In this document: positions 47,641 to 59,306 of the stretch, piece by piece
Position numbering within the stretch: the first letter of the stretch is position 1
How the letters are laid out: each line of letters starts with the position of its first letter
Source: Blastobasis lacticolella
Taxonomy: Eukaryota; Arthropoda; Insecta; Lepidoptera; Blastobasidae
NCBI GenBank assembly: GCA_905147135.1
Contig: LR990056.1
Coordinates: 9,868,001-9,932,000 of the forward strand
DNA length: 64,000 nt
Direction of reading: 5' to 3'
The notes under the pieces: generated by a model
The model's database searches: none
What the model was told of the DNA's origin: nothing
The model's input: the letters and a program-made list of their open reading frames with translations, nothing else
Position numbers and translations under genes: made by a program

Positions 47641-48539
47641 CTACCATCGAAGTTTAGCGCGTCTACCTAACGTTAGGTAGATCCAACACTGAAGAAAGAT
47701 ATCAATCGATGAATCCAGCTCGGTTGGCTATCATCTGGGAATTTGCAAACGCTGCGCCAACGATTTATCTTGCGCGTACTCTAAGTATTATTTTATCGTG
47801 AGTCTCCAATTCGGAGCAGAATATTGACTGATCGAAGTTCGCGCAACCATGCAGTGCGCAAATGTTCATGCCATGGAGTTTATTTCATGGTCAATATGTT
47901 ATATTTATGAACATTTGCGCACAGCGTCCGATTAAACGTATATCCGAGCATAGTATGGTATGCCCCATCACCCAACGTAAATGCTCTGTTACTGAATCAT
48001 CATCTTTCGAGCGGAAAATCCCGGCTTCTTAACGGGCCTGGTTGTCTGTTATATCATCCATTTCGCTCAATATTGGGCATACAGTATGGCCAAGATTAGG
48101 CACCCAAAGCTTATGTACGACAAAGCCAAAATGCCTCATACTGCCCTCGTAGTAAGCCGTGGGTTCTTGCCTCTATAGTCTGAATTATCTTGTTTCCAGC
48201 AATCGAGCCCAGATTCCAGCTGTTGTGTACCCTTCATTTCTCCCAATCTTGACATTTTGGCGTTGTAAGTGGTGGGCTCTCACGTCTAACTACTAATCTA
48301 TCCAATGACAATCCATCACCTCGGAGGTCTTCTGCGGTATCTCAGATATCAGCAGGTTTAGCTTATGCAGCACCTGACCAAACCAACGAAGCTTTCTCAA
48401 TCTTGTCTTTCATACCCCGATACTGTCGAAGTGTCTTTGGGCAAATATCAGTTAAAATTTTATTCAAAATAAGCTATAAAATGTTCGTATGTACTATCAG
48501 AACTGATATAACTCCGATGTAAATTGGATCGTCTCCTAA

Positions 48540-48835
48540 ATAAATACGGCCACATTTTCACCTTTCGTGCTAAGCTTAAATGGCTTCCTATTAGACATCG
48601 GCGCAATCTGCGAGTTCTTTGTCTTCTTTTTTCGGTACTTCAGTGACACTCATGAGCGCAACCTTCGCTCAACTGATACACTCTGCTAAAACCTACCAAT
48701 TCACCGTGCGGGTTTCCTTTTACATTCATTCTCCTTAACAGCAGTGCGTCTCTGGAATGACCTTCCGGTGGATATAGGACGATCTTCTAATAATATACCT
48801 TTAAAAAAGCGGTCCGGAAACACTTTTTTAAATAA
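48540..48835 (+). pseudogene. Jockey/CR1-like LINE C-terminal fragment
   Basis: LKWLPIRHRRNLRVLCLLFS, then in a shifted frame TAVRLWNDLPVDIGRSSNN and a stop after NTFLNNL. Typical end of this LINE class. Confidence 0.65.
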
Positions 48836-48899
48836 TCTGTAAATTCTACCTAACAACCTTCTGTTGCTTCTTTTATCGTTCCATTTAACTTGAAGACAC

Positions 48900-49150
48900 A
48901 CTGATGAAGTGCGCCGCGCGGCGTACTGCACGATGTGGCAAAACTTGTTATTCGCCGAGAAATTTGTATGCAAGTACGTTGACAGATGGCAAAATGTCCC
49001 ACTGTACAGCGCGCCGCGCGGCGCACTGCATGATGGGGCAAAACCCGCAATCCAAGCCCGAAATGTAAGTTCTGTATGAATTTTGTCTACGTTTTTCAAT
49101 TTGGCCCCATCGTGCAGCGTGCAGCGCGATGTCAGCAGATGTCAACATGA
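48900..49150. repeat. GC palindrome-bearing direct repeat
   Basis: gcgccgcgcggcg followed by actgcacgatgtggcaaaac (48909) recurs at about 49010 as gcgccgcgcggcgcactgca. The segment around 49100 (gccccatcgtgcagcgtgc) recurs at 52640-52685. Confidence 0.6.
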
Positions 49151-49384
49151 AACGTCACATCTGACTGTATCTTTCCTCCTTATGTGACACAGTTCACACA
49201 CATAAATCTGTCTACTTTTTTTAGTACAGATACCACGCGTGTAAATGAAATAGGAATCCGACCTTGTCAAAGTAAGTTTGACCGCTGAAGCCCCTCCCCT
49301 TTTTTGATTCTGTAACATTATCGAAACTGTTTCGCTTTCATGATCCTGTCGTCATTTTCTTCTCAGTTCATCCTGAATTATAAA

Positions 49385-49560
49385 TAAGGCATGTTTGGTT
49401 CTAGAAAACTAGTTTTAAAAAGAAATGCTGGTACTCGTAGAGATCTACACTTTGGATAGCAGCTGTCAAACTTAAAACTGTAATAACTTTTAAACTATCG
49501 CTCCTAGAACACTAGTTTCTAAAGAGAAATAATAGTGCTCGTCGAGATCTTCATTTCGGG
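49385..49560 (+). repeat. 104-bp satellite block 3
   Basis: gagatct landmarks at 49440 and 49544 (104 bp), with ctagaacactagtttctaaa and cagctgtcaaacttaaaact. Confidence 0.8.
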
Positions 49561-49870
49561 TCATCATCATGGTCCTAGCGCTTATCCCGGCCTCTGCCAG
49601 GGTCCGCTTTCCTACTTTTTACTCGGCGCTATGCTCCCAATTCCTAGAAGATGTACTCCTTATCCAAAGCACAAATACTTCTCTACCATTTCGCGAAGCA
49701 TGCCTTTTCGTCCCTGTCTGCTACCTCTCTATTCAACCATCCCGTGTCATTGTATATTTTGCGCCCTTTCGATGTGCCAAGGACTGTACGCCTTTTTTTA
49801 CGCGAGTTTCACTATGAACGTCTGCTAACGGTGCCAGAGCTCATTTGGTGGCTTCTGTACTAATAGGCAC
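49559..49870 (-). mobile_element. Internally deleted copy of the intron 13 LINE family
   Basis: 49559-49616 (cctagcgcttatcccggcct) matches the 3' end at 10815-10860. It is joined directly to sequence matching 12480-12690 (catgcc.ttt.gtcc...ggactgtacg), so the intervening RT is missing. Confidence 0.7.
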
Positions 49871-50129
49871 TCAACTAATCTGAAAAAGCAACTAATAATA
49901 CTCATTTGTTTTGCTATATACAACGTTATATTTAGGAATACAACACATCGAAATATGAGTATTTTCTGGAAAAATGTAACATCAGTAAGTAACAAGAACT
50001 TGTTTTTTGTATGGCAAAAAAATTCATCACCAACAATGTTGCACCTAAGTCCTAAGATAACACAAAGCAAAATTGAAATTCTTTCGGCAACAGGGTGACA
50101 TGATGATTTGCGCCAATTCACACTCCACT

Positions 50130-52020
50130 CAAGTTTATCAACAACACTGTGTTAACATTAAATTAAAATAAAATATTAAAACTGAATTTTAACATTGGAG
50201 TTACAAAATTAATTTTTCATATCTAAGGCAGGCTTAACCAACAATGAGATTTCTTCCAGCCAAACTTATACCCTCTGAAAGAAGATCTAAGAAGCGGTGG
50301 AGGCTATTGAGGATATTGAGCTCTCAAAGATGATGATACTGATAACTTTTAGGGAATACAATAGAGACCCATTTGTAATACCTATACATATCTACGTAAA
50401 ACATTTTTCGTGATAAAGTTACTTTTATTACATTAAACTGAAAGGTAGTTTAAAAAAGAATTACGTATCTTCTAACATACAAAAAACAAATAACTCAGAA
50501 ACATTAACAATAAAAATAAGCACAATGTCTGGTGAAAAACAGCAGACAATAATAACATTAAGTAAAAATTAATTCACCTTAAAGTAAATATACGCCATCA
50601 ACATCAACACGACCAATTCTGCAGATTTCGGTAATAAATGTCAAGAAGTCACGGCTCGACTGGCACGTGTACATTTCAGGATTTCTTTATTTGGTCACTA
50701 TTAGCCTGAACTTATGATTTTAGTTTGTCGAAATTAATAATCATGCTGAAAATTATCTCCCGCACTTTCTTTTTAGTTGTTTTGCACATTATTTAATATT
50801 TTTCATAATTGAAGAAAATCAACAATTTTTGTTTGTACTTTTGTTTATACTTTTATCTACACTCGTAATGTTCCAATTACATATTCGAAAACAGTCGTTT
50901 AAGGATACACTTTTCTCACGCCAGACCATGAAATTGTAAAAAATTACTTTTTGATACAATGGGAAATCCCATACTAATTTCATTACAGCTGTAACGTAAA
51001 ATAACATTTAATAATTATGCAACACTTATATTTTTTGAATTCTTGTCGGGCGCCCGGACACGGTCAAATGTAGGCTGAATACTTAAATGTCTTTAACAAT
51101 TTCAAATTTCAAATTCAAAATTCCTGTTAATATATTTGTGAGTAATTATTTTCCCGCTAAACAGAATATTCTTTTCTAATCGTTGTTAGTTGTGTTTGTG
51201 AATGTTTTTTCTTGTTTGAAGCAAATAAATAGATAAATGTGAAAGTAGTGACGTGAATTTCCCGCCGCTTGATATCCGTGACGCGTAGATACAACAGAAC
51301 TGACTCGCAGCTTACATCCAGAAAAGTTGAAAAAATTATAGGTACCTACGATATTTTAACATAAAAATATAAGTGTAGATAAAGTAGTGTATGCAACTGC
51401 ATATAATTAGGTATTAAAACACTCGTGACAAACTATTATCATACTCGGCTACGACTCGTATGATAAACAGCCACTCATGTTTTAATACCCCCTTTTATAT
51501 GACAGTTGCATAAACTACTATTATGAATGACGTTTAAAAACTTGGCATAAGTTGCCGTACAGATTTAATTTTTTTTTTAAAGCGTAGCCGACTTATCGTG
51601 GTTTTATTCTACCAATCCAGACTGACATAAATGTCACCAGTAGAATCCGGTGGACATCTATAAAATTTACAGTGCTAATAGATCCCTACACAAGATTCTG
51701 AACGGGTCAATAACTTACCAACTTACTACCTACTTATCATATAATTTACATCAATCGACATTGCACTTTTTGTAAAATGTATCTAAGTCATTAACATACA
51801 AATACTTTTTTATACAAAGTATAAATAACAGTGGAAGATGCACCTATAATTTTGCTTTCAAAGAATTTGTTTAACCCCGATTTAACCTTTCATTATACGG
51901 TTAAGTTTTCCCGCGTGTTCGTTACACTTCGTTTTATTTCCATGCATAGGTATCTGGATAAAATCATTATTATCAAGTACGTAGATAACAACCCACCGTA
52001 GTTACCTCATATCTTCTATC
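50130..52020. other. Nothing recognised
   Basis: About 1.9 kb of AT-rich sequence without recognisable coding exon, RNA gene or repeat match inside the window. Confidence 0.4.
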
Positions 52021-52021
52021 T

Positions 52022-52260
52022 CATATCATCACAGCCCATATCAGTCCACTGCAAAACTTAAGGACTCTCCCACGAAAGGGGTGGTTATTGCCATAATCTC
52101 CACGCTCGGCAGGCGGGTTGAAGATCGCAGTGTTATAAATAAAACAATGGAAAACGCTGCTACCCATTTTGCCTCAAAAACATTAGTCGCCTTGTACGAC
52201 ACCCACGACTGTATGGGGTTGGTGCTATTCTACTCTGCCGAACAGCACACGGGTAACGTA
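52022..52260 (-). mobile_element. SINE-B copy
   Basis: Reverse complement of the SINE-B block: tcatcacagcccatatcagt at its low-coordinate end, then gtcgccttgtacgacaccca and ggttggtgctattctactct. Confidence 0.7.
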
Positions 52261-52919
52261 CGTAGTTACCTGCTATTCCTTAAATAGTAAGTAAGTAAAA
52301 ACTCTTTATTGCACACACAAAACCAAGAGTTTATATGCGCGTTTATACTTAGCGTAAGTCTACGAGACGATATTAATAATTTAAGGTGATTAGACAACAT
52401 GGTGACTGAACCCGTCCAACGCCTCTGGAACTGAACTCAGGCGGCTATCGCACGGGCGGCGAGGACGGTGCTGGGAGTGTCTAGGGGCGGTAGCAGGCTT
52501 GACAAGAAGACCTGGTGGTGGAACGAAACAGTCCAGAGAGAGACACGGTTGAAAAAACCCTCTTTAAAAAGTGGTATGCGTCCAGATCTGAAGACCACGC
52601 TGAATTTGAATGAATTTTGTCCACGTTTTTCAATTTGGCCCCATCGTGCAGCGTGCGGCGCGATGTCAGCAGATGTCAACATAAGACGTCACATTTGACT
52701 GTTTTTTTTTATAGTTTCAATAGTTCGAATCTTTCCGCCTTTACACAGTTCACACACATATATCTGTCTACTTTTTCTAGTACAGATACAACGCGTGTGA
52801 ATAAAATAGCATCCGACCTTGTCAAAGAAAGTTTGACTGCTGATGCGTAAGCCCCTCCCCTTTTTCCGATTCTGATCCTGTCGTAATATTCTTCTCAGTT
52901 CATCCCGAATTACAAATAA

Positions 52920-53240
52920 GGTATAGTCGGTTCTAGAACACTAGTTTCTAAAAAGAAATGTTGGTACTCGTAGAGATCTACATTTTGGATGGCAGCTGTC
53001 AAACTTAAAACCGTAATAATTTTTAAACTATCGCTCCTAGTACATTAGTTCCTGAAGAGAAAAGATAGTGCTCGTCAAGATCTGCGTTTTGGATGACAGC
53101 TGTCAAACTTTCAACTGTAATAACTCTGAAACTATTGGTCCTTGAACACTAGTTTCTAAAGAGAAATGATAGTGCTTGTCGAGATCTTCATTTCAAGTGA
53201 CAGCTGTCAAACTTAAAACTGTAATAACTCTGAAACTATT
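52920..53240 (+). repeat. 104-bp satellite block 4
   Basis: gagatct or aagatct landmarks at 52973, 53077 and 53181 (exact 104-bp spacing), with gacagctgtcaaacttaaaa between. Confidence 0.85.
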
Positions 53241-53245
53241 GTTGT

Positions 53246-54242
53246 ATTGTTGAACTACTATTATTTCAGTACAAACTGAATGATATCCTTTTTGTACGTT
53301 TCTCTGTTGCATTTGAGTCGGCAGCACGTAGTAGTTCAAAATACATTTAGACTAGAGTTACCATTAAAACTCTCATCTTAGTCGGATACTCATTGCTGAG
53401 TATCGTGACTCCTGACTATAAATAACTAAACTTTTTATAACTAAACTGCCCAGAAAAACAATTACATTACATTAAGCATGCAACATTTAAAATAAATGTT
53501 TCAACAAGCTAAACAGTTGTTTGATAACACCCACATACCCACATCTTATACATTCAACAACGTCTTAATCAAACGCACTGAGCAGGTAAAAGATCTAGGC
53601 ATTGTATTGGACGCAAAATTAACTTTCTGTGCCCATTATGAATACATTTTCGCGAAAGCAGTCCGAATGTTAGGCTTCATTTTTAGGACAGTTAAGCCCC
53701 TAAACTCAGCAGCTGCGTTTCGAGTTCTTTATTTTGCATATGTGAGGAGCATTTTGGAGTACGCATCTCCGGTCTGGTCGCCAGTCTATGCTGTCCATCG
53801 TAATAGGTTGGAGTCGGTTCAAAAATATTTTATCAATAAGCTTAACACCTTGTCGCGCATGATGACTGTAGATTATGCGGCTGGTCTGGAGAGTCACAAA
53901 TTGAGTTCATTGGAGGACAGACGCCTCGTGGCTGACTTGAGACTCCTACATGACTTAATTAATTGTGGAGTGGATAGTCCACAACTATTGTCACGGGTGT
54001 TTCTGTGTGCGGGCGACCCGCGCGCACGCCGCGGTGGCCGCTGGCCGCGCCTGCTCGACCACCGCCGCGCGCGCAGCGGTTACGCTTTAGGCTCTCCGAT
54101 CAACAGAGCCATAGACCTATACGAGCGTCACGTCTCTAATACTCTCGACATTTTTCATTTAAACCGTGATAAATTTACAAAGGGCGTTCTGAGTTATCTC
54201 CGATCGCAGTGATGGGGTTTTTATTTTTATTTTATTTAGGAT

Positions 54243-54284
<42 letters not shown>

Positions 54285-54525
54285 TACACATACACATACA
54301 CGCACACACCAATATACATGTATTACATTGTTTTTTTCTTATTTTGATTGGTTTTTGGTTTGTCAATAGGGTATCTATATGCTAAGCTCCTTACGGGCTA
54401 TATATTTAAAATTTTAAAATGCAGTTTTGTCATTGGCATTTCAACCATAATGTACTTATATTTTACATGTAATTAACTGCTGTTAAACTGTGAAATGAAC
54501 TAATAAATAAATAAATAAATAACCA
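53246..54525 (+). mobile_element. Jockey-type LINE 3' portion
   Basis: ORF 53496-54212: VKDLGIVLDAKLTFCAHYEY, VLYFAYVRSILEYASPVWSP and RLESVQKYFINKL, the RT thumb and C-terminal region of Jockey-clade LINEs, uninterrupted for 238 codons. The 3' UTR has a CA dinucleotide run (54246-54304) and ends in AAATAAATAAATAA at about 54505-54522. 5'-truncated. Confidence 0.85.
54246..54304 (+). repeat. CA microsatellite
   Basis: Run of CA dinucleotides grading into catacacatacacgcac, within the LINE 3' UTR. Confidence 0.9.
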
Positions 54526-54568
54526 AACCCACAGTAAGCATTGTACAAAAATTTGGGTAATACCCTAC

Positions 54569-54608
54569 AATCGTCACACACCACAAATGTGTGTGTATGA
54601 CGATTGGG
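54569..54608. repeat. Small hairpin
   Basis: caatcgtcacacac and gtgtgtgtatgacgattg form a stem around a short loop. It may be the end of a decayed MITE. Confidence 0.4.
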
Positions 54609-54644
54609 TGCTGAACATAAAGCTTATTGTAATTTAATAATTAT

Positions 54645-54890
54645 AAATAATTATCTTGGCGTTAATGTCCCGGTTGTGTTCTCGCGCACGAGGACCCGAG
54701 GGCTACCTTGACCATGATCCGGGATTTGGAAGATCAGGTAATTACAGTGGAGCGACTGCCATCTGACCTCCATGACCCTGCTACCAGGGGAGCCTGACGA
54801 GATTGCATCATGCTTACACATTCAGTCGCCTGAATGTGCTGATTTCATCACGATGTTTTCCCTCACCGTAAAAACATCGATTAGTATTCA
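54645..54890 (-). mobile_element. SINE-A copy
   Basis: Contains ttaatgtcccggttgtgttc, catgatccgggatttggaag and cgatgttttccctcaccgta, the reverse complement of the SINE-A body. Confidence 0.72.
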
Positions 54891-55129
54891 ATTAATGTAA
54901 AGCTTATTGTAATGTATTATTGTCAATGACCTACGTATACAGGTTCAACGTTACCTTTTAATTTATTGCCTAAATACTATAGTTACTTACATCCTAGTAC
55001 AATAGCGACCCAACACTAAATTAAATATTTAAATTACTAATTTTTTCAAAAGATAGTGCGCGCGTGTGTGTGGTGTCTGTGTGCGTGCGTGTTCATATGT
55101 TTTCATTTGCTGAATTTTAAGGGCCCAAA

Positions 55130-56690
55130 ATCAAAGTCAACGTGGTCATTAATGAGTCCCTACAACTTTTCGCCCTGTCTAGTCAGCTCACGCAGTACCT
55201 GTCATCAAACTGTCTACTTACTCCTTTCCAATCTGGCTTTCGATCAGGTCACAGCACCGTAACACACTGCTAAAAGTCACTGATGATATCCGGTTTGCGT
55301 TGGAAAATAAATCTCTTACCATTCTAACACATTGCTTGACTTTGCAGTGCGTTTAATTTTGTAAACTTTGATGTTCGTCTTGCTATTCTTCGCTCTTTTA
55401 ATATATCTGCTCCTGTGGTAGAGTGGTTCGATTCGTACCTTTGCGGTCGCCTGCAGCGGCTCCGCTCTGATAAGGTCTTCTCGGATTGGTTTGATCTCGT
55501 TGCGGGTGTGCCGCAAGGTGGCGTTCTTTCACCTCTTCTTTTCTTAATTTTCATCAACACGGTCACCTCAGTCATATCTTCCTATTTCCATATCTTTGCA
55601 GACAACTTGCAGATTTACCACCATTTTAAAATTACAGACATTGATGATGCTTTTGCCTGCATCAGCAATTCGTTTGGCTTGCTAATAAACTCAGGCTCTT
55701 CTCATCGGAAGCCCGTACGTGCGTAGACAGCTTGGTAATATCGCTGGTGTCCCCGCAAATTATATATAATGGAATTTTAATCCCACTGTACAAATCTGCA
55801 AAGAATTTTTTATTAAAATTTGTATCTGGGTATCTCACGTACCAAAAATACAAAGAACAGTATTTTTTGTCACAGCTGACCTAAGTATTATGTACCTGTA
55901 TTTGTACCATGTTTGCTCTCTGACGATGCGCGTCGCGCTGGCGCTTGTGGGTTTGTAGGTGCCTACAAACCCGGGGGCACGAGTATTTGCGGACCGCAGT
56001 ATTTTTGTATAGTTTGTTTGTAGTAAGTAAGTAAAGTAGTGTTGTAAGTTGTAAGATGTTGTGAACGGTAGTGCAATGGACGTAATTAGCATATAGAGCG
56101 CATCTGTCGTAAAACTGCTGCGCAGTTTGACAGTCTTTAAAAATGTAATATGTATTACTGTCATGTTGGAAATAAATATTATTATTATTAATATTACGTC
56201 AATGAGGTCAGTAAGAGGATACTTAACTCGTGTCACTCTCACAAATGCCTCCAAAGTTTCTTACATTTCAAAACCAAAATCTGTCTTGTCGAAACTATTC
56301 TTCTTCCTCTTCTTGATTACGCTGACTCCTGCTACTTGGATGCTACTGAGGAGATTATCAACAAATTGGAGCGCCATCAAAATTTAGGTTTCCGATTTAT
56401 TTTGGATTTCGCAAATATGACCATATTTCAAGTTACTGAACATAGCTCAAACCAATCTGCCTACGCAAGAATGCTCATATCCTATCCCTCCCGCTCCCTT
56501 AAACCCCATGAACAGTTTCACTTTGCCCGTCCACAAGATAAGCCTTGTCGTTTTAGCGTAAGATGACGATCTTAGGCTAACGGCCAGCAATTCCTGCTCA
56601 CCAGCGACTCCGACTGCCTCTCCTATTCCTTCGCTGTTCATGCAGCTAGACTGTCATGTGGATTTCTCTTCCGCGCGAAGTGCACGACAG
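55130..56690 (+). pseudogene. Jockey/CR1-like LINE RT remnants
   Basis: SDWFDLVAGVPQGGVLSPLL and FLIFINTVTSV, with FADNLQIY in place of FADD (55470-55620). After unrelated sequence, NKLERHQNLGFRFIL and FHFARPQDKPCRFSV, the C-terminal part (56340-56560). Broken by frameshifts and a probable insertion at about 55700-56210. Confidence 0.7.
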
Positions 56691-56975
56691 TCAATCTAGT
56701 CAGTGTGCCTAGACGTATTACAATTCCTTTATATTATGTCTTAATATAAAGGAAGTTTATAAGATAAGTTTAGTTTATTCATATATACCTATGAGTATGT
56801 ATATAATATTATGTATGTATTTAGTTATAGTATATCATTATTGCGCACGTAGTACCGGCGTATATTTATCACATCTCTCTTTTTGTAGGCCTGCTATTTT
56901 TTTTCAGATAAGTTGTGCCTGTTGTCTAATATCTAATTTGTATTATTATCTTAAGATTTCAATATTTATGTAATC

Positions 56976-57480
56976 CCGCGTCACCACGCTCTTAATGATA
57001 TCGTCTGTAGAGCGCTGGTTTCGGCTAATATCCCTTGCGCCCTGGAGCCTCCCGGACTGAGTCGTTCTGATGGCAAGAGGCCTGATGGTTTAACATTGGT
57101 ACCATGGCAGAGGGGAAAATGTCAGTTGTGGGACGCCACATGCGTCAGCACCTTTACGCACTCGCACAGTCAGGGTGGCTGGAGCGGTGGCAGAGTTTGC
57201 GGTCCTTAAAAAAAGGGACAAATATTCGGAGTTGCAAGGCCAGTATTTATTCATCCCACTCGCTGCGGAAACGACAGGTTGCTGGTGTAAGGACGCGAGG
57301 ATTTTCTTTAAAGACGTGGACCGTCGAATGAGGGAGAGAGGCGGCGACCCTCGCTCTGGGTCATTCTTGCTGCAGAGGCTGACCCTCGCTCTGGGTCAAT
57401 CTTGCTGCAGAGGCTGTCCATTGCTATCCAGCGTGGCAACGCTGCTAGTGTTATGGGCACCTTTGCATCGGAAGTGACCT
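56976..57480 (+). pseudogene. C-terminal domain of a retroelement polyprotein, nuclease-like
   Basis: Frames joined by eye give [37 protein letters not shown] and [12 protein letters not shown], then KKRDKYSELQGQYLFIPLAA and SGSFLLQRL, ending IQRGNAASVMGTF. This DGKRPDG...WDATC...KYxxL...ETxG...QRLSxAxQRGNAxS pattern recurs at the end of certain retroelement ORFs and looks like a PD-(D/E)XK nuclease fold. A frameshift near 57165 and a 35-bp tandem duplication (57346-57415) break it. Confidence 0.6.
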
Positions 57481-58109
57481 GGAACAATTGAAGTTTAGAA
57501 GAAGTACATTTTGTTACGGATGTTGAGTTATGTTTAGTTTTATAGTTTGACATTGTGACTTGAATTTAATATTATGAATTGGATGTTAATTTTATAAAAT
57601 TGTACTACCTATCTCTTTAATTTTCTTGCAGACGATAAATTATTAAATAAAAATGAATAAAATGTAATGAGTTCCACTATTTTATTTTATTTATCCTACT
57701 TGTTACTGAATATAATATTGTTGTACTAAGCTTGAAATTTCGGAAACGTCTAAATAAAGAAAAACTATTTTTTTTATGTTGAAAATTGCTGTGTTATAAA
57801 AGACACAGTAATAAAATCGACTATTAGTACCTTACAAAAGTTAATAAAATATTCGATGTACTTTTTGTAGGTGTGTAGTTTACGATACAGTAGGCGTAAG
57901 TGGGGCAGATCTTCTTAAAAACAATTTTTGATGAATGGCTTCCCGCATTTTGCTGACCCTTTACGTACAGAAAGCTCTTAATCCAGTCATAATAAAAAGT
58001 CAAAACTTATCATACATCCACCGTAAAATTTTACAACAGATTTTCAACATTTTTGGTTTGTTTATATAATCTATCCATGGCAAACCGTCAATTATGAACG
58101 GGTTCACAA

Positions 58110-58400
58110 TTAAGGCCTTGCCACACACAAAGCTCGGCGCGAGCGCGGCGCGAGCGCGGTGCGATATTTGCTAGGCAACCATCGCGCGGCGCGATAGTTG
58201 CCTAGGCAACGCGCCAGCATCGCGCCGCGCTCGCGCCGCGCTCAGGCCGCGCTCACGCCGCGCTCAGGCCGCGCTCAGGCCGGCGTGAGCGCGGCGCCGC
58301 GCCTGCGCTGTGCAGTGCCACAAACTTATCAGACCTGGTACCGGCGGCGCTGTTTTTGGGATTGACATGTCAGTTCAAATACATTTCAAAAGTAAGTGTC
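58110..58400. repeat. GCGCGAG palindromic repeat, MITE-like
   Basis: Opens gccacacacaaagctcggcg and contains alternating gcgcgagcgcggc units and their complement (gccgcgctcgcgccgcgctc), centred on gcgcggcgcgat. It ends near tgccacaaacttatcagacc. Resembles a MITE with GC-rich sub-terminal repeats more than a promoter. Confidence 0.5.
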
Positions 58401-58931
58401 GTTATTTTTCCGCAGTTCCAGTTTTGGCCACCGCGTTTCTATGCAAATCGGCACACATAGAGTGGCTGCTCCATTGAATAATGCTGCTCCATTATTCGGG
58501 GAAATGAATTTTTAGGATGGTAATACTCCCGCATGTCGTAATAGCGGGTTAATTACTCGTTTCTTTTTACCAACAGTCCGAATCTTTCCTCCTAATTTGA
58601 CTGGTGCATTACGCAGATAATTTTAAACCTGAGGAAGAATATAGGCTTACTTTTTATTCCCCTCCACTCCCTAGCTTGCAAGAGTATATATAAGGTAGGT
58701 AAAAACCTGAAGCTTGGAAAAGTAACGCCCTACCTCTGAAATAAGTCGCCTTTTACGACACCTCTTAGTGTGGACAGCGATGCTATTTTACTCTGTTGGA
58801 CACCACACTGCAAATTTTGCTCCCTAGGTAGGCCCCCTAAGGTAGGTAGGATGAGGGGGCACAGCTCTCCTACATCAGAATCAAAACATTTCAGTACGAC
58901 TTACTTGTCGAGTTAGACAAACTTTTAATGA

Positions 58932-59306
58932 TACCGTAACATAGAGCACAAATTCTACAGTGCAAAAATTCGGTGGCTAGAGTCTAACGCTGATATAGAT
59001 GTTTTGTTTAATTACCCGCTACAGTGCACAGAAAATTGCGCTCAATCTTATCCACCACAATTTTCAGTTCAGTATAAAATAGACGAACAATTGCCCAAAG
59101 CTTACTTCATGGCCATGGATCGTAGTTCTTCTTGTTCGTGTACAATTGACTTACCGCCATACAGAATCAAATTCGACTTTTTTCTAACAGATTTATCTCT
59201 AGCGGCTGAACCGGGATTTGTCGCTAGAATAGTCCCCGCGGGCTTAAGTAACCCACTCTTACGTATTTGTGTCTTTGACAGTTGTCAAAACGCACTTGCC
59301 AGGTGA
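58932..59306 (+). other. Unidentified 124-codon open frame
   Basis: Open between stops at 58929 and 59304. There is no convincing start codon and no family is recognised. Includes NYPLQCTENCAQSYPPQFSV and SCSCTIDLPPYRIKFDFF; balanced amino-acid composition. Could be a decayed mobile-element ORF or chance. Confidence 0.25.

Noticed and set aside
57104..57331. ORF starting [10 protein letters not shown] as a host gene
   Set aside because: Wrong frame of the retroelement C-terminal domain. The conserved residues lie in the other two frames.
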